From Lysobacterales bacterium 63-13 (GTDB lineage Bacteria; Pseudomonadota; Gammaproteobacteria; Xanthomonadales; Rhodanobacteraceae), in NCBI GenBank assembly GCA_001899855.1, contig MKWR01000006.1, forward strand, positions 62,001 to 126,000: a DNA stretch of 64,000 bases. The letters are read 5' to 3'. Below, one piece after another: positions 9,037 to 16,894 of this stretch; the stretch's first letter is position 1; each line of letters starts with the position of its first letter. A program made the translations under genes and the position numbers. The notes below the pieces were generated by a model. It saw only the letters and a list, made by a program, of their open reading frames with translations, made no database searches and was not told the DNA's origin.

Positions 9037-10574
9037 AATCGCCCGCCCACCCCGACCAGCTTCGTGATGGCGACTTGATCGCCGCGGCGGATATCGGATC
9101 CAACAGCTTCCACCTGGTCGTCGCCCGCTACACGCATGGCGACCTGCGCGTGATCGATCGCTTGCGCGAAAGCGTGCAGTTGGCCGCCGGCTTGCGCAAG
9201 GATGGGTCGCTGACACCGGAACGCCGCGAAATCGCGTTCAAGTGCCTTTCGCAGTTTGGCCAACGCCTGGCAAGCCTGGATCCCAGCCATGTGCGCGCCG
9301 TCGCCACCAACGCGATCCGCCAGCTGAGCCACCCGCAGGCCTTCCTCTTGCCGGCGGAAACCGCGCTCGGCCACCCCATCGAAGTGGTTTCCGGTCGCGA
9401 GGAAGCACGCTTGATCTATCAGGGTGTCGTGCACGGGCTGCCTTCCAGCAACAGGAAGCGTCTGGTCGTCGACATTGGCGGCGGCAGTACCGAGTTCATC
9501 ATCGGTCGCGGCCATGAAGCGCTTGAACGCGAAAGCCTGCAGGTCGGCTGCATTGCCAGCACCCTGCGCTTCTTCGAGGATGGCAAGATCACGCAGCGCC
9601 GCTGGAACCAGGCGAAAAGCGAGATTGCCGTTGAATTGCAGCAGTTTGGCGCGAACTTTCGCGGCCGCGGCTGGAGCGAAGCGGTCGGATCATCGGGCAC
9701 GATGAAGGCGATCGGCGCCATCGTCCAGGCCAATGGCTGGTCGGAACAGGGCATCACCGCCCCATCTCTGGTGCGCCTGCGCGAGGCCTTGCTTGCAGCC
9801 GGCAACAGCAACCAGTTGAACCTGCCGGGCCTGTCCAGTGATCGGGTCGGCGTGATTGCCGGCGGCGTCGCCATCCTCGATGCGGTCTTCTCGACGTTTG
9901 GCCTGCAGCAGATGAATGTCTGCGAGACGGCAATGCGCGAAGGCCTGCTCTACGAAATGCTCGGCCGCGCGCAGCACATCGATTCGCGCAACGCCAGCAT
10001 CAGCGCCCTTGCCGAGCGCAACGGCGTCGACGAGGCGCAGGCGATGCGGGTCGCCGACACGGCAAAGCGCCTTTTTGCCGGCGCCAGCAAGGGCTGGAAC
10101 CTGGATGCGCAAGCGCTGGAGATGCTCGGCTGGTGCGCACACACCCATGAAATCGGCCTGGCCATCGCCCACAGCCAGCACCAGGCGCACGGCGCCTACA
10201 TCATGGCGCAATCGGATCTGGCAGGTTTCAGCCGCCAGGAACAGCAGCAACTTGCGGCTATCCTGCGCTCGCATCGGCGCAAGCCGGATGCTGGTGGCTT
10301 GAGCAGCCTGCCACCGCGCATGCAGCCGACAACCCAGCGCTTGACCTCGCTGCTGCGCCTCGCCGTCTTGCTGCACCGTGCACGCAGCGAAGAAGCCATT
10401 CCGGAATTCCGCGTGCACGCCGAAGAAAACGTGCTGACCCTCGAACTTCCCGCGCGCTGGCTGGAAAGCCACCCGCTGACCCGGGTCGACCTTGAACTGG
10501 AACGCGACTACCACAAGCAGATCGGCATCAAGCTCGTGGTCAGCAAATCCGCACCGCAGGCCAGCGCCGCCTGA
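9033..10574 (+). CDS. ppx: Exopolyphosphatase
   Basis: Ppx releases orthophosphate from the ends of polyphosphate chains and may also hydrolyse pppGpp. The 513-residue protein has the ASKHA phosphate-binding loops AADIGSNSFHLVV (near residue 15) and VVDIGGGSTEF (near residue 145), the GSSGTMKAIGA segment, and a C-terminal HD-like helical domain with HTHEIGLAIAHSQHQAHGAYIM. Length matches the long Ppx type. The ATG at 9033 is used because it overlaps the ppk stop; a TTG six bases upstream is less likely. It closes the four-gene chain; the next gene starts 250 bases downstream. Confidence 0.94.
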   Translation: MKSPAHPDQLRDGDLIAAADIGSNSFHLVVARYTHGDLRVIDRLRESVQLAAGLRKDGSLTPERREIAFKCLSQFGQRLASLDPSHVRAVATNAIRQLSHPQAFLLPAETALGHPIEVVSGREEARLIYQGVVHGLPSSNRKRLVVDIGGGSTEFIIGRGHEALERESLQVGCIASTLRFFEDGKITQRRWNQAKSEIAVELQQFGANFRGRGWSEAVGSSGTMKAIGAIVQANGWSEQGITAPSLVRLREALLAAGNSNQLNLPGLSSDRVGVIAGGVAILDAVFSTFGLQQMNVCETAMREGLLYEMLGRAQHIDSRNASISALAERNGVDEAQAMRVADTAKRLFAGASKGWNLDAQALEMLGWCAHTHEIGLAIAHSQHQAHGAYIMAQSDLAGFSRQEQQQLAAILRSHRRKPDAGGLSSLPPRMQPTTQRLTSLLRLAVLLHRARSEEAIPEFRVHAEENVLTLELPARWLESHPLTRVDLELERDYHKQIGIKLVVSKSAPQASAA

Positions 10575-10585
10575 GCAGAACGCGA

Positions 10586-10714
10586 GGCGGACAAGCGCAG
10601 CGCATCCGCCACCGGGATGCCTGAAAACACTTCACCCTCGAATACGTTGCGGCAGCCATTCGAACCGCCGACAACACGCGCTTGAAGACGGTGAACGCGC
10701 TGCGCTTGTCCGCC
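10586..10714. repeat. Pair of inverted REP-like palindromes between ppx and ppiA
   Basis: An 18-base sequence (GGCGGACAAGCGCAGCGC at 10586-10603) recurs as its exact reverse complement at 10697-10714, with 93 bases between. The left copy is itself a palindrome, as GGCGGA is closed by TCCGCC at 10605-10610. This layout resembles paired REP elements. The space between shows no coding potential. A hairpin between the two copies could act as a transcription end or mRNA stabiliser after ppx. Confidence 0.6.
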
Positions 10715-10825
10715 CCTGCTTATCCTCGCTGACGGCTTATCCACCCTGCCCAGGAACTGAAAGTTCTCCGGGGCGTCGGCAACGCTTATCATGGTCGCCC
10801 CTTGATCCCCCAGGAAGATCCGACG

Positions 10826-11485
10826 ATGTCCAGACCTCTTCGAGTCAAAGCGCTCCAATCCTTGCTGCCGTTCGCACTGATCCTGCTGCTTCCGCTTGGC
10901 GCATTCGCGCAGGGCAAGGCGGAACCGGCGGCAAAGCCGGCCGCAGCCGAAACCGCCGTGGCGACTGAAGCGGCGACCAATCCGAAAGCCCTGATCAAGA
11001 CCACGCTTGGCGACATCACCATCGAACTCGACGCGGCCAAGGCTCCGAAGAGCACCGAGAACTTCCTCAAGTACGCGAAAAGCGGCTTTTACAATGGCAC
11101 GATCTTCCACCGCGTGATTGGCAACTTCATGATCCAGGGCGGCGGTTTCACCCCCGATCTGAACCAGAAGCCGACCAACCCGTCGATCCCGAACGAGGCG
11201 AAGAACGGTCTTTCCAACAAGCGCGGCACGCTTGCCATGGCACGCACACCGGACCCGAACTCGGCGACGGCACAGTTCTTCATCAACCTGGTCGACAACC
11301 GCAATCTGGATTACGTCAGCGATGAGCGGCCGGAAACATGGGGCTATGCGGTATTCGGCCAGGTGGTCGCGGGCATGGATGTCGTCGACAAGATTGCCGC
11401 CACGCCAACCGGTCCCAAGGGCCCGTTCCGCAGCGACGTGCCGACCACGGATGTGGTCATCGAGAAGGTCGAGATCCTTCCCTGA
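10826..11485 (+). CDS. ppiA: Periplasmic peptidyl-prolyl cis-trans isomerase, cyclophilin type
   Basis: Cyclophilins speed cis-trans isomerisation of proline bonds during folding. The 219-residue product has a signal peptide ([16 protein letters not shown], residues 13-28), an Ala/Glu/Pro/Thr-rich spacer to about residue 50, and one cyclophilin domain. Core residues are visible in [41 protein letters not shown] and [18 protein letters not shown]. The start follows AGGAAG with good spacing; an in-frame TTG eight codons upstream is rejected. It stands alone between two repeat-containing gaps. PpiB-like sequence with a signal peptide points to a periplasmic PpiA role. Confidence 0.88.
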   Translation: MSRPLRVKALQSLLPFALILLLPLGAFAQGKAEPAAKPAAAETAVATEAATNPKALIKTTLGDITIELDAAKAPKSTENFLKYAKSGFYNGTIFHRVIGNFMIQGGGFTPDLNQKPTNPSIPNEAKNGLSNKRGTLAMARTPDPNSATAQFFINLVDNRNLDYVSDERPETWGYAVFGQVVAGMDVVDKIAATPTGPKGPFRSDVPTTDVVIEKVEILP

Positions 11486-11612
11486 TTCGAATACAAGGAT
11501 CGAGGCGAACCCGGGAGTCAACCGCCCGCCCGCAAGCCACAATGATGGATGCGGGCCAGGGCATACGCCGCAGCAGGCAACCCGATCGCCTTGATCCCAC
11601 GACCTTCCCGCT

Positions 11613-11632
11613 ATCCCGGCGCAAGCCGGGAT
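11613..11632. repeat. REP-like palindrome between ppiA and lpxH
   Basis: ATCCCGGC and GCCGGGAT form a perfect 8-base stem around a GCAA loop. About 40 bases on, CCCCGGCATTCGTCGGGACG (11664-11683) is a second, related imperfect palindrome. Such CCCGG/CCGGG elements are typical of dispersed intergenic repeats in Xanthomonadales. No gene is seen in the rest of the 209-base gap. Confidence 0.5.
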
Positions 11633-11694
11633 TGACCTGAAAACGAGGAGAATCAAGCCGCACCCCGGCATTCGTCGGGACGACGGCTGGCCTG

Positions 11695-12387
11695 ATGACC
11701 ACGCTCTTCATCTCCGATCTCCACCTCGATCAGTCGCGACCGGAAATCATCGCGATCTTCCGGCGTTTCATTGCCGATGAGGCAGTCAACGCCGATGCCC
11801 TCTATATCCTCGGTGATCTGTTCGAAACCTGGATCGGCGATGACGCCGACGATGCAACGGGCAAACAGTTCATCGACGCCATGCGTCCGCTGCGCGATGC
11901 AGGCAAGCCCTGCTTCTACATGCACGGAAACCGGGATTTCCTGCTCGGCGAACGCTTCGCCCGTGAAGCCGGAATGACCCTGCTGCCCGACCCGTCAATC
12001 ATCAACCTCTACGGCACGCCAACCCTGCTCATGCACGGCGACACGCTGTGCACCGACGACCACGCCTACCAGGCATTCCGCACGCAGGTTCGCTCACCCC
12101 AGTGGCAACGCCAATTCCTGTCGCAAGGCATCGAAAAGCGCCAAGCCTTCGCCGCGCAAGCGCGCAACGAAAGCCAGCGCCACACCAGGGACAGCAGCAA
12201 CGCGGCAATCATGGACGTCAACCAGCAAGCCGTCGAAGCCGCGATGAAATCAGCCAAGGTCCACCGTTTGATCCACGGGCACACGCACCGACCGGCAAGC
12301 CATACGTTTGACTTGAACAACGCTCCTGCCACTCGAATCGTGCTGGGGGATTGGTATGAGCAAGAAAGCGTAATGCGAATCCCCTAG
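11695..12387 (+). CDS. lpxH: UDP-2,3-diacylglucosamine diphosphatase LpxH
   Basis: LpxH hydrolyses UDP-2,3-diacylglucosamine to lipid X and UMP in lipid A synthesis, at the inner face of the cytoplasmic membrane. The 230-residue protein has every calcineurin-like metal motif in order: ISDLHLD (residues 6-12), GDLFETWIGDD, the signature GNRDF, HGDTLCTDD and HGHTHRP. Length is close to the usual 240 residues. The start ATG coincides with the first beta strand. It is the last gene before the low-GC patch. Confidence 0.93.
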   Translation: MTTLFISDLHLDQSRPEIIAIFRRFIADEAVNADALYILGDLFETWIGDDADDATGKQFIDAMRPLRDAGKPCFYMHGNRDFLLGERFAREAGMTLLPDPSIINLYGTPTLLMHGDTLCTDDHAYQAFRTQVRSPQWQRQFLSQGIEKRQAFAAQARNESQRHTRDSSNAAIMDVNQQAVEAAMKSAKVHRLIHGHTHRPASHTFDLNNAPATRIVLGDWYEQESVMRIP

Positions 12388-12450
12388 CGAGCCGGAATTC
12401 ACCAACTCGCCAAAGTGGCATGCACGCGTTGTGTGCTGGACCCGCGAAGG

Positions 12451-13860
12451 CTACTTGGCAACTATTTTTTGCGGGCTAGTGAACTGCTGCTTGCGACCCT
12501 TGTTGTAAACGATGTTGATGTAATACCAATACGTATTACCCGATTTCGCAGACGAATCTCTCCACTGATAGATCGACCCCGCTTCGGGATCTCCTTCCAG
12601 CCGCTCCAAGATCTTCTCGTTTACCCTCGAATATGGCCCGGCTTCTGCCACGGAACGATAGATTTCGTAACCGTAAATATCGTACTCATTGGTCACCTGC
12701 CATTTGAGCAGCGGACCGGTTCCATCCGGCGTCGACATTGTCGCTGGGGCCTTGGCTTTCTCGGTAGTCTTCGTAACGGATGACTGCAAAACAGAAGAAA
12801 TTGACTTTGATTCCTCCTGTGCAGCCTTGAAGTCTTCTTCGAGACTCCGGATCTGGGTATTCTTGCCAATTCCGATCGCACCAAAACGAACAACCAGATC
12901 CCGCTTGTAAGACGGCAACTCAATTTCAAGCGTTCCGCCCGTAGTACCGAGCAAATTCATCGGGGGGTAGGCGACCTTGACATTCTTGCACGACTCGTTT
13001 TTCGGAACGCAATCATTAACCGAGGTGAACACCTTCATTCTGCTTTTTGCGACAACTTTGCCAATATTCAGTGGTTTGCCAGTTACATCGTTCAGAACAA
13101 GTATCATCTCGGCCGCCTGCCCCTCTCTCAAGAGACCGAAGTCGAGTGGATCGGAACTCGGTACGACTGAACCGCGCGCCTGCCCCTTCAAGCGAAACGC
13201 AACAATAGGCTGCAGTGGGTTATCCGTTCGGATCAGCAGCTTCTCGTCGAAGCTCGACCAAGGCGCATCAGCCCTACTGTGCAACTCAAGTGCCCCGCCA
13301 TTTCGGACAATTTTCGCGTCGAAAAAGGCGCTCGGCTTTTCGACGCCAACCAGGTGCAGCGTAGCCCCGGGCCTGACATCGATCGGAATCACTTTCGCAA
13401 TTGGCTGGGAAAGCTTGATGGTGTTGAAATCGATGCCCAAGCCGTCGGGGGAAACCAGCCAGTCCGCAAAACCGCGAACGACGAATCCATCAATTGGGTC
13501 AGGCTGGCCTTTTACGAACACGTCGAAATAGTGGGCAACGCGGCCAACTTCCTCTGTCAACGAAAAATCAAGTTCGGCCACAAATGACTCGCCTGCATTT
13601 ACCTGCGATGGCGTAAATCCGATCGTTACCTTTTCTGTCCCGCGTGGCACGATCTTCTCAATCAACATCGAAGTACCGGTAAGGTTTCGTGCCACTACCT
13701 GTGCGTGCACCTTGGCAAACGGATGAGTTTGGCCAATTTCAGTGCCGGTAAATTCGAACTTGCCAGTTGAATGTGCCGGAGTTGGAACAAGCGTGGCTGC
13801 TTGGCAGGCAGGAAACGCCAAAAGGAGTACCACTACGAGGAGAAAATTGGTGGGTTGCAT
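12451..13860 (-). CDS. Exported protein with Ig-like repeats and C-terminal fibronectin-III-like domain
   Basis: The 469-residue product is not assignable to a named function. It begins with a signal peptide (FLLVVVLLLAFPACQA); the Cys in FPAC gives only a weak lipobox. Residues 35-330 look like consecutive Ig-like or DUF1573-like domains: beta-rich, with VRGFADW and RLKGQARGS ends. A charged helical linker near 345-390 is followed by a fibronectin-III-like domain (DIYGYEIYRSVAEAGPYSRV, then TYWYYINIVYNKG). The start ATG has no ribosome binding site and lies directly after the U-run of the preceding terminator, which is odd. Base composition is far lower in GC than the flanking genes, suggesting a different origin. 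A surface-adhesion or envelope role is only a guess. Confidence 0.65.
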   Translation of the reverse strand: MQPTNFLLVVVLLLAFPACQAATLVPTPAHSTGKFEFTGTEIGQTHPFAKVHAQVVARNLTGTSMLIEKIVPRGTEKVTIGFTPSQVNAGESFVAELDFSLTEEVGRVAHYFDVFVKGQPDPIDGFVVRGFADWLVSPDGLGIDFNTIKLSQPIAKVIPIDVRPGATLHLVGVEKPSAFFDAKIVRNGGALELHSRADAPWSSFDEKLLIRTDNPLQPIVAFRLKGQARGSVVPSSDPLDFGLLREGQAAEMILVLNDVTGKPLNIGKVVAKSRMKVFTSVNDCVPKNESCKNVKVAYPPMNLLGTTGGTLEIELPSYKRDLVVRFGAIGIGKNTQIRSLEEDFKAAQEESKSISSVLQSSVTKTTEKAKAPATMSTPDGTGPLLKWQVTNEYDIYGYEIYRSVAEAGPYSRVNEKILERLEGDPEAGSIYQWRDSSAKSGNTYWYYINIVYNKGRKQQFTSPQKIVAK

Positions 13861-13863
13861 ATG

Positions 13864-13892
13864 AAAAAGCCCACGTGACAAGCACGTGGGCT
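13864..13892 (-). terminator. Rho-independent terminator of the 175-aa exported protein gene
   Basis: On the minus strand AGCCCACGTG and CACGTGGGCT form a perfect 10-base stem with a 5-base loop, followed by a run of five U. It lies 25 bases after the stop codon of the upstream gene and ends only 3 bases before the ATG of the next gene on the same strand. It could thus also act as an attenuator for that gene. Confidence 0.85.
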
Positions 13893-13916
13893 CTAGTTCC
13901 TCAATCAGACGAACAA

Positions 13917-14444
13917 TTATTCGACAGAGAAATTCTGCAGAGCGACTGGCAGACGGGGTACAGCGATCGTGACCGGGCCGCATTGTCCAACAGTGAAGGA
14001 TGTCACCGCCAAGTAGTATTGGCCAGCAGCAAGTCCTTGCACCGAAATTGTTTCGCTACCGCCAGCCGGATTGCTATCTGCCTCGACTGGACACGGTGCT
14101 GCTCCCGAGCACGCACCCTGCATCAGAGCAGCATACATGTCATAAGTAGCCGAAGTAGTAGAAATCACGAAATTCTGTTCCGCTGCGGTAGCGCCGCCAA
14201 TTGCTCCCGGACCCAAGGTCACAGACCAAATGGCGTCTGTTGCCGAGCTTGTTCCCGCAGCACTGCACATGACAGCCAATTGATTGGTGACACCGCAAGT
14301 GTCGAAATTGGTAACCGCAGTTGTCAAACTCTGCGGTCCGGCCAACGAGATTGCACCTGCACTAGCTGTGCACACCTGCGCAAATGCGGATCCAGTTGCA
14401 AGGCATCCAACCATCGCAAGCGAACATACCAAATAGTTCTTCAT
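13917..14444 (-). CDS. Small exported protein of unknown function (175 aa)
   Basis: A signal peptide (MKNYLVCSLAMVGCLATGSAFA) precedes a mature part of about 153 residues, rich in Ala, Ser, Thr and Gly, with six to eight cysteines likely to form disulfides. The C-terminal end (SETISVQGLAAGQYYLAVTSF) resembles the last strands of a pre-peptidase C-terminal (PPC) fold, so a beta-sandwich binding domain is possible. The start is fixed by GGAGTG eight bases upstream; the frame's earlier ATG lacks one. It has its own terminator. It shares low GC and export signals with both neighbours. Confidence 0.65.
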   Translation of the reverse strand: MKNYLVCSLAMVGCLATGSAFAQVCTASAGAISLAGPQSLTTAVTNFDTCGVTNQLAVMCSAAGTSSATDAIWSVTLGPGAIGGATAAEQNFVISTTSATYDMYAALMQGACSGAAPCPVEADSNPAGGSETISVQGLAAGQYYLAVTSFTVGQCGPVTIAVPRLPVALQNFSVE

Positions 14445-14492
14445 AAAGTCACTCCAATGAAATTTAAAAGCAAACAAGTTATCAGTTAGTTA

Positions 14493-15245
14493 TTAGTGAC
14501 CAATGAAAGTCTGGCGGCGCGAATCGAACTGGTCGAAATAGACATAGCTGGTATTGGTGAAATTCTGGCGGTAGAAGGTATTCGCGGTCGAAAAACCGAG
14601 TGCAACCTGGTCAACACCGGTCCAACCAGTATTTGCCAAGTTGGTGAACGTGCCAGTCGGGGCACCTTCAGTTGTTGACGCAGACGCGTTGGTAACCCAG
14701 TACTTCATCGTTGCCGCCGCGCCCGTAACCAAATCGATTTCAACGCGATTTGCGCCTGCCTGATTCGGAAGTGGAATATCAAGTGTTTGGTACTGACTTC
14801 CCTGATTGGTATCACCAACGAACATACGCAAGATTGCCGCTGATCCATTACCAGTCAACAGCGCAAAGACCATTCGGTTGTTGCCACCGGCGGGAGCCGT
14901 CGCACCAAGAACAGAAAACGCGATTACGTTTCGATTCGCTTGAGTCAAACCAATGCCCGATGCGTCAATAATGAATTGAGCACGATAACGGGTCTCATTC
15001 GCCGGAGTCTGATCGAGTACGAAAGCCTTTGAGCCAGTCGAACCATTCTGGTTCAGCGCAACTCGCAGCCTGCAAGCAGTGGAGTCATAACCACCTGTCA
15101 CACTAGTTGCCGTGCCTTGCAGCGTCGAAACCAGGCTCCAAGGCGGAGAAAGGCTGGCCGGGCACTGTGCCATTGCGGCACCGGCGGCACCGAAGCCCAC
15201 AAAACCGAGAACTGCCAGTGACAGTGTTTTCATTTTGCTGTTCAT
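14493..15245 (-). CDS. Exported protein of unknown function, lectin-like beta fold (250 aa)
   Basis: The product has a clear signal peptide (MKTLSLAVLGFVGFGAAGAAMA after a short MNSK lead) and a 225-residue mature part with one Cys pair near the N-terminus. The alternating pattern and the segments YRAQFIIDASG, RVEIDLVTGAAATMKYWV and VYFDQFDSRR suggest a concanavalin-like jelly roll. I cannot name the family. The start is chosen on GGAGAG nine bases before ATG. It is the first gene of three on the minus strand in the low-GC patch, so its promoter should lie in the 500-base gap upstream. Gaps of about 48 bases separate it from the next gene. Confidence 0.65.
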   Translation of the reverse strand: MNSKMKTLSLAVLGFVGFGAAGAAMAQCPASLSPPWSLVSTLQGTATSVTGGYDSTACRLRVALNQNGSTGSKAFVLDQTPANETRYRAQFIIDASGIGLTQANRNVIAFSVLGATAPAGGNNRMVFALLTGNGSAAILRMFVGDTNQGSQYQTLDIPLPNQAGANRVEIDLVTGAAATMKYWVTNASASTTEGAPTGTFTNLANTGWTGVDQVALGFSTANTFYRQNFTNTSYVYFDQFDSRRQTFIGH

Positions 15246-15773
15246 TAAAACTCTCCAGGATTGTCCGGGCGGGGCGGGTCCCCTGTCCCCTTTGCGCATT
15301 GCAGAATGGTCTTGCCGATGCCTGAACCCGTCGAAGCATAAAGAGTAAGGTCTTTTGCCGTCAACAAGTTCCGCGCAGAAGTTTGACCGACTTGTCAGAA
15401 CCGAGGGTGGCCATGACGTTGCTGATCGGACCGGTATTTCTGAATCGTCACCGGTTTCCGAACCCCAGGGCTTTCCACGTCCACGCCGGATGAGACGCAG
15501 CGCAGGACTGGATCCGGACACCTGCCAGGCTTGTGCTTGATCCGCCGCGCACGGGCGCATGTCCAATTGAGGCTGTGATCATGACAATCCGGGCGTCAGC
15601 GGCCGCAGGGCGGCGCTGAAGGCAGCAAATGCCTGGATCATCGTCCTTGGCGGGGGTTCTTGCAGTGAATGGGGCTGGTTGGGCTTCCCGGCAGAGCTGG
15701 AAGCTTGCTGCGTGATTGACATCGATGCGCGTCGCTGCCGAGAATCGCGGCCCCTTTGAGGCCATTGCCGCCC
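15246..15773. other. Gene-free gap of about 530 bases
   Basis: No open frame here looks like a gene. The part nearest 15246 must hold the promoter of the exported-protein gene on the minus strand, and the other end that of the GT2 gene on the plus strand. GC rises from the low-GC patch towards the normal level across the gap, so it marks one boundary of that patch. I see no repeat, tRNA or integrase trace. Confidence 0.5.
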
Positions 15774-16502
15774 ATGCCCAGCCTCACCCCTGCTGAATGT
15801 CTGGCCGTGATTCCCGCCAGGGACGAGGTTGCCACCGTGGCCGAGGTGGTGCGGGGCGTGCGCAAGTCCCTGGGTTGCCGTGTGCTGGTGGTCGACGATG
15901 CCAGCACGGATGGCACGGCCGCTGCGGCGCGCGCTGCCGGTGCGGATACGTTGATGTTGCCGATCGGCCTCGGTGCCTGGGGGGCGTGCCAGGCAGGAAT
16001 CCGCTATGCAGCCAGGAATGGATTTGCCGGAGTCATCAGCCTGGATGCGGATGGCCAGCATCAGCCGGAATTGCTGCCCTTGTTGTTCGAGGAGCATGCG
16101 CGAGGCGGGGCAAATGTCGTCATCGGCACGTGCATCGAGCGCCTGAGCCTGCCAAAGCGCATTGCGTGGCAATATCTGCGTCTGCTGACTGGCTTGCCCT
16201 TGCGGGATTTCACCTCCGGCCTGCGCCTCTATGATTGCAGGGCAGTGGAGGTGCTTGCCGCGCCCGAGGCCAGTCTGCTCGATTTCCAGGATGTCGGTGT
16301 GCTCATGTTGCTTGCAGGGAAAGGAATGAGGATTGTCGAGACGCCAACCTTGATGCAGCCGCGCCAGGAGGGTCATTCGCGCGTTTTCGCTTCGTGGGCG
16401 GTGGTCGCACGCTACATGTTCCATACAACCATCTTGTGCATCTCGCGCCTCGACCCCGGCCTGCGCTCGACGAAGGTCCCGGCAAGGGGAGCGCAATCCT
16501 GA
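15774..16502 (+). CDS. Glycosyltransferase family 2 (polyprenol-phosphate sugar synthase-like)
   Basis: The 242-residue protein is a GT-A fold transferase that moves a sugar from a nucleotide donor, probably to a lipid phosphate. N-terminal VIPARDEVATVAEVV is the GT2 opening, VVDDASTDGTA follows, and ISLDADGQHQPE carries the DxD metal motif. It lacks the C-terminal transmembrane pair of some polyprenol-phosphate transferases. The start ATG at 15774 is preferred to a TTG six codons upstream. The stop shares one base with the start of the DUF2304 gene, a pairing often seen with this kind of GT2, so the two probably work together at the membrane. Confidence 0.82.
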   Translation: MPSLTPAECLAVIPARDEVATVAEVVRGVRKSLGCRVLVVDDASTDGTAAAARAAGADTLMLPIGLGAWGACQAGIRYAARNGFAGVISLDADGQHQPELLPLLFEEHARGGANVVIGTCIERLSLPKRIAWQYLRLLTGLPLRDFTSGLRLYDCRAVEVLAAPEASLLDFQDVGVLMLLAGKGMRIVETPTLMQPRQEGHSRVFASWAVVARYMFHTTILCISRLDPGLRSTKVPARGAQS

Positions 16503-16894
16503 TGCTTGATGCACAGATCACGGCGGCCATCATTGGCGTCGCCCTTGCCGGTGCCATCCTTTATCTGGTGCGACGCGACCACCTGCACGGCCCGTTTGCG
16601 GCCTGGTGGCTGCTGGTAGCGGCGGCAACCCTGATTCTCGGCACGTTTCCGTCGCTGGTGATCTGGCTCGGCAAGCTGACCGGCATCAACTACGCGCCGG
16701 TATTGCCGATCATCATCGGCCTCGGCCTGGTGCTGCTGCGCTTGCTCAAGCTCGATATCGACCGCTCCCGGCAGGAGCGCCGTATGCGCCGGCTCACCCA
16801 GAAGCTGGCCATCCTCGAACAGGAAATCGAGCAGTTGCGCCATGGCCGGGCTGTGGCCGATCCGCTTGCCGAATCCCGCGACAAGCCGAATTGA
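16502..16894 (+). CDS. DUF2304 family small membrane protein
   Basis: This 130-residue product has three predicted membrane helices: ITAAIIGVALAGAILYLV, AAWWLLVAAATLILGTF, and VLPIIIGLGLVLLRLL. They are followed by a basic, coiled-coil-like tail (residues 88-115) ending in a charged stretch. This is the layout of DUF2304 proteins, which lie beside GT2 transferases. Their exact role is unknown; membrane anchoring or lipid presentation for the transferase is plausible. It is coupled on both sides by one-base stop/start overlaps. The upstream in-frame extension is a shadow of the GT2 gene. Confidence 0.78.
   Translation: MLDAQITAAIIGVALAGAILYLVRRDHLHGPFAAWWLLVAAATLILGTFPSLVIWLGKLTGINYAPVLPIIIGLGLVLLRLLKLDIDRSRQERRMRRLTQKLAILEQEIEQLRHGRAVADPLAESRDKPN

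Noticed and set aside
13861-13983. N-terminal extension of the 469-aa protein
   Set aside because: The upstream in-frame codons overlap the end of the neighbouring gene and its terminator, while the signal peptide starts at the ATG chosen.
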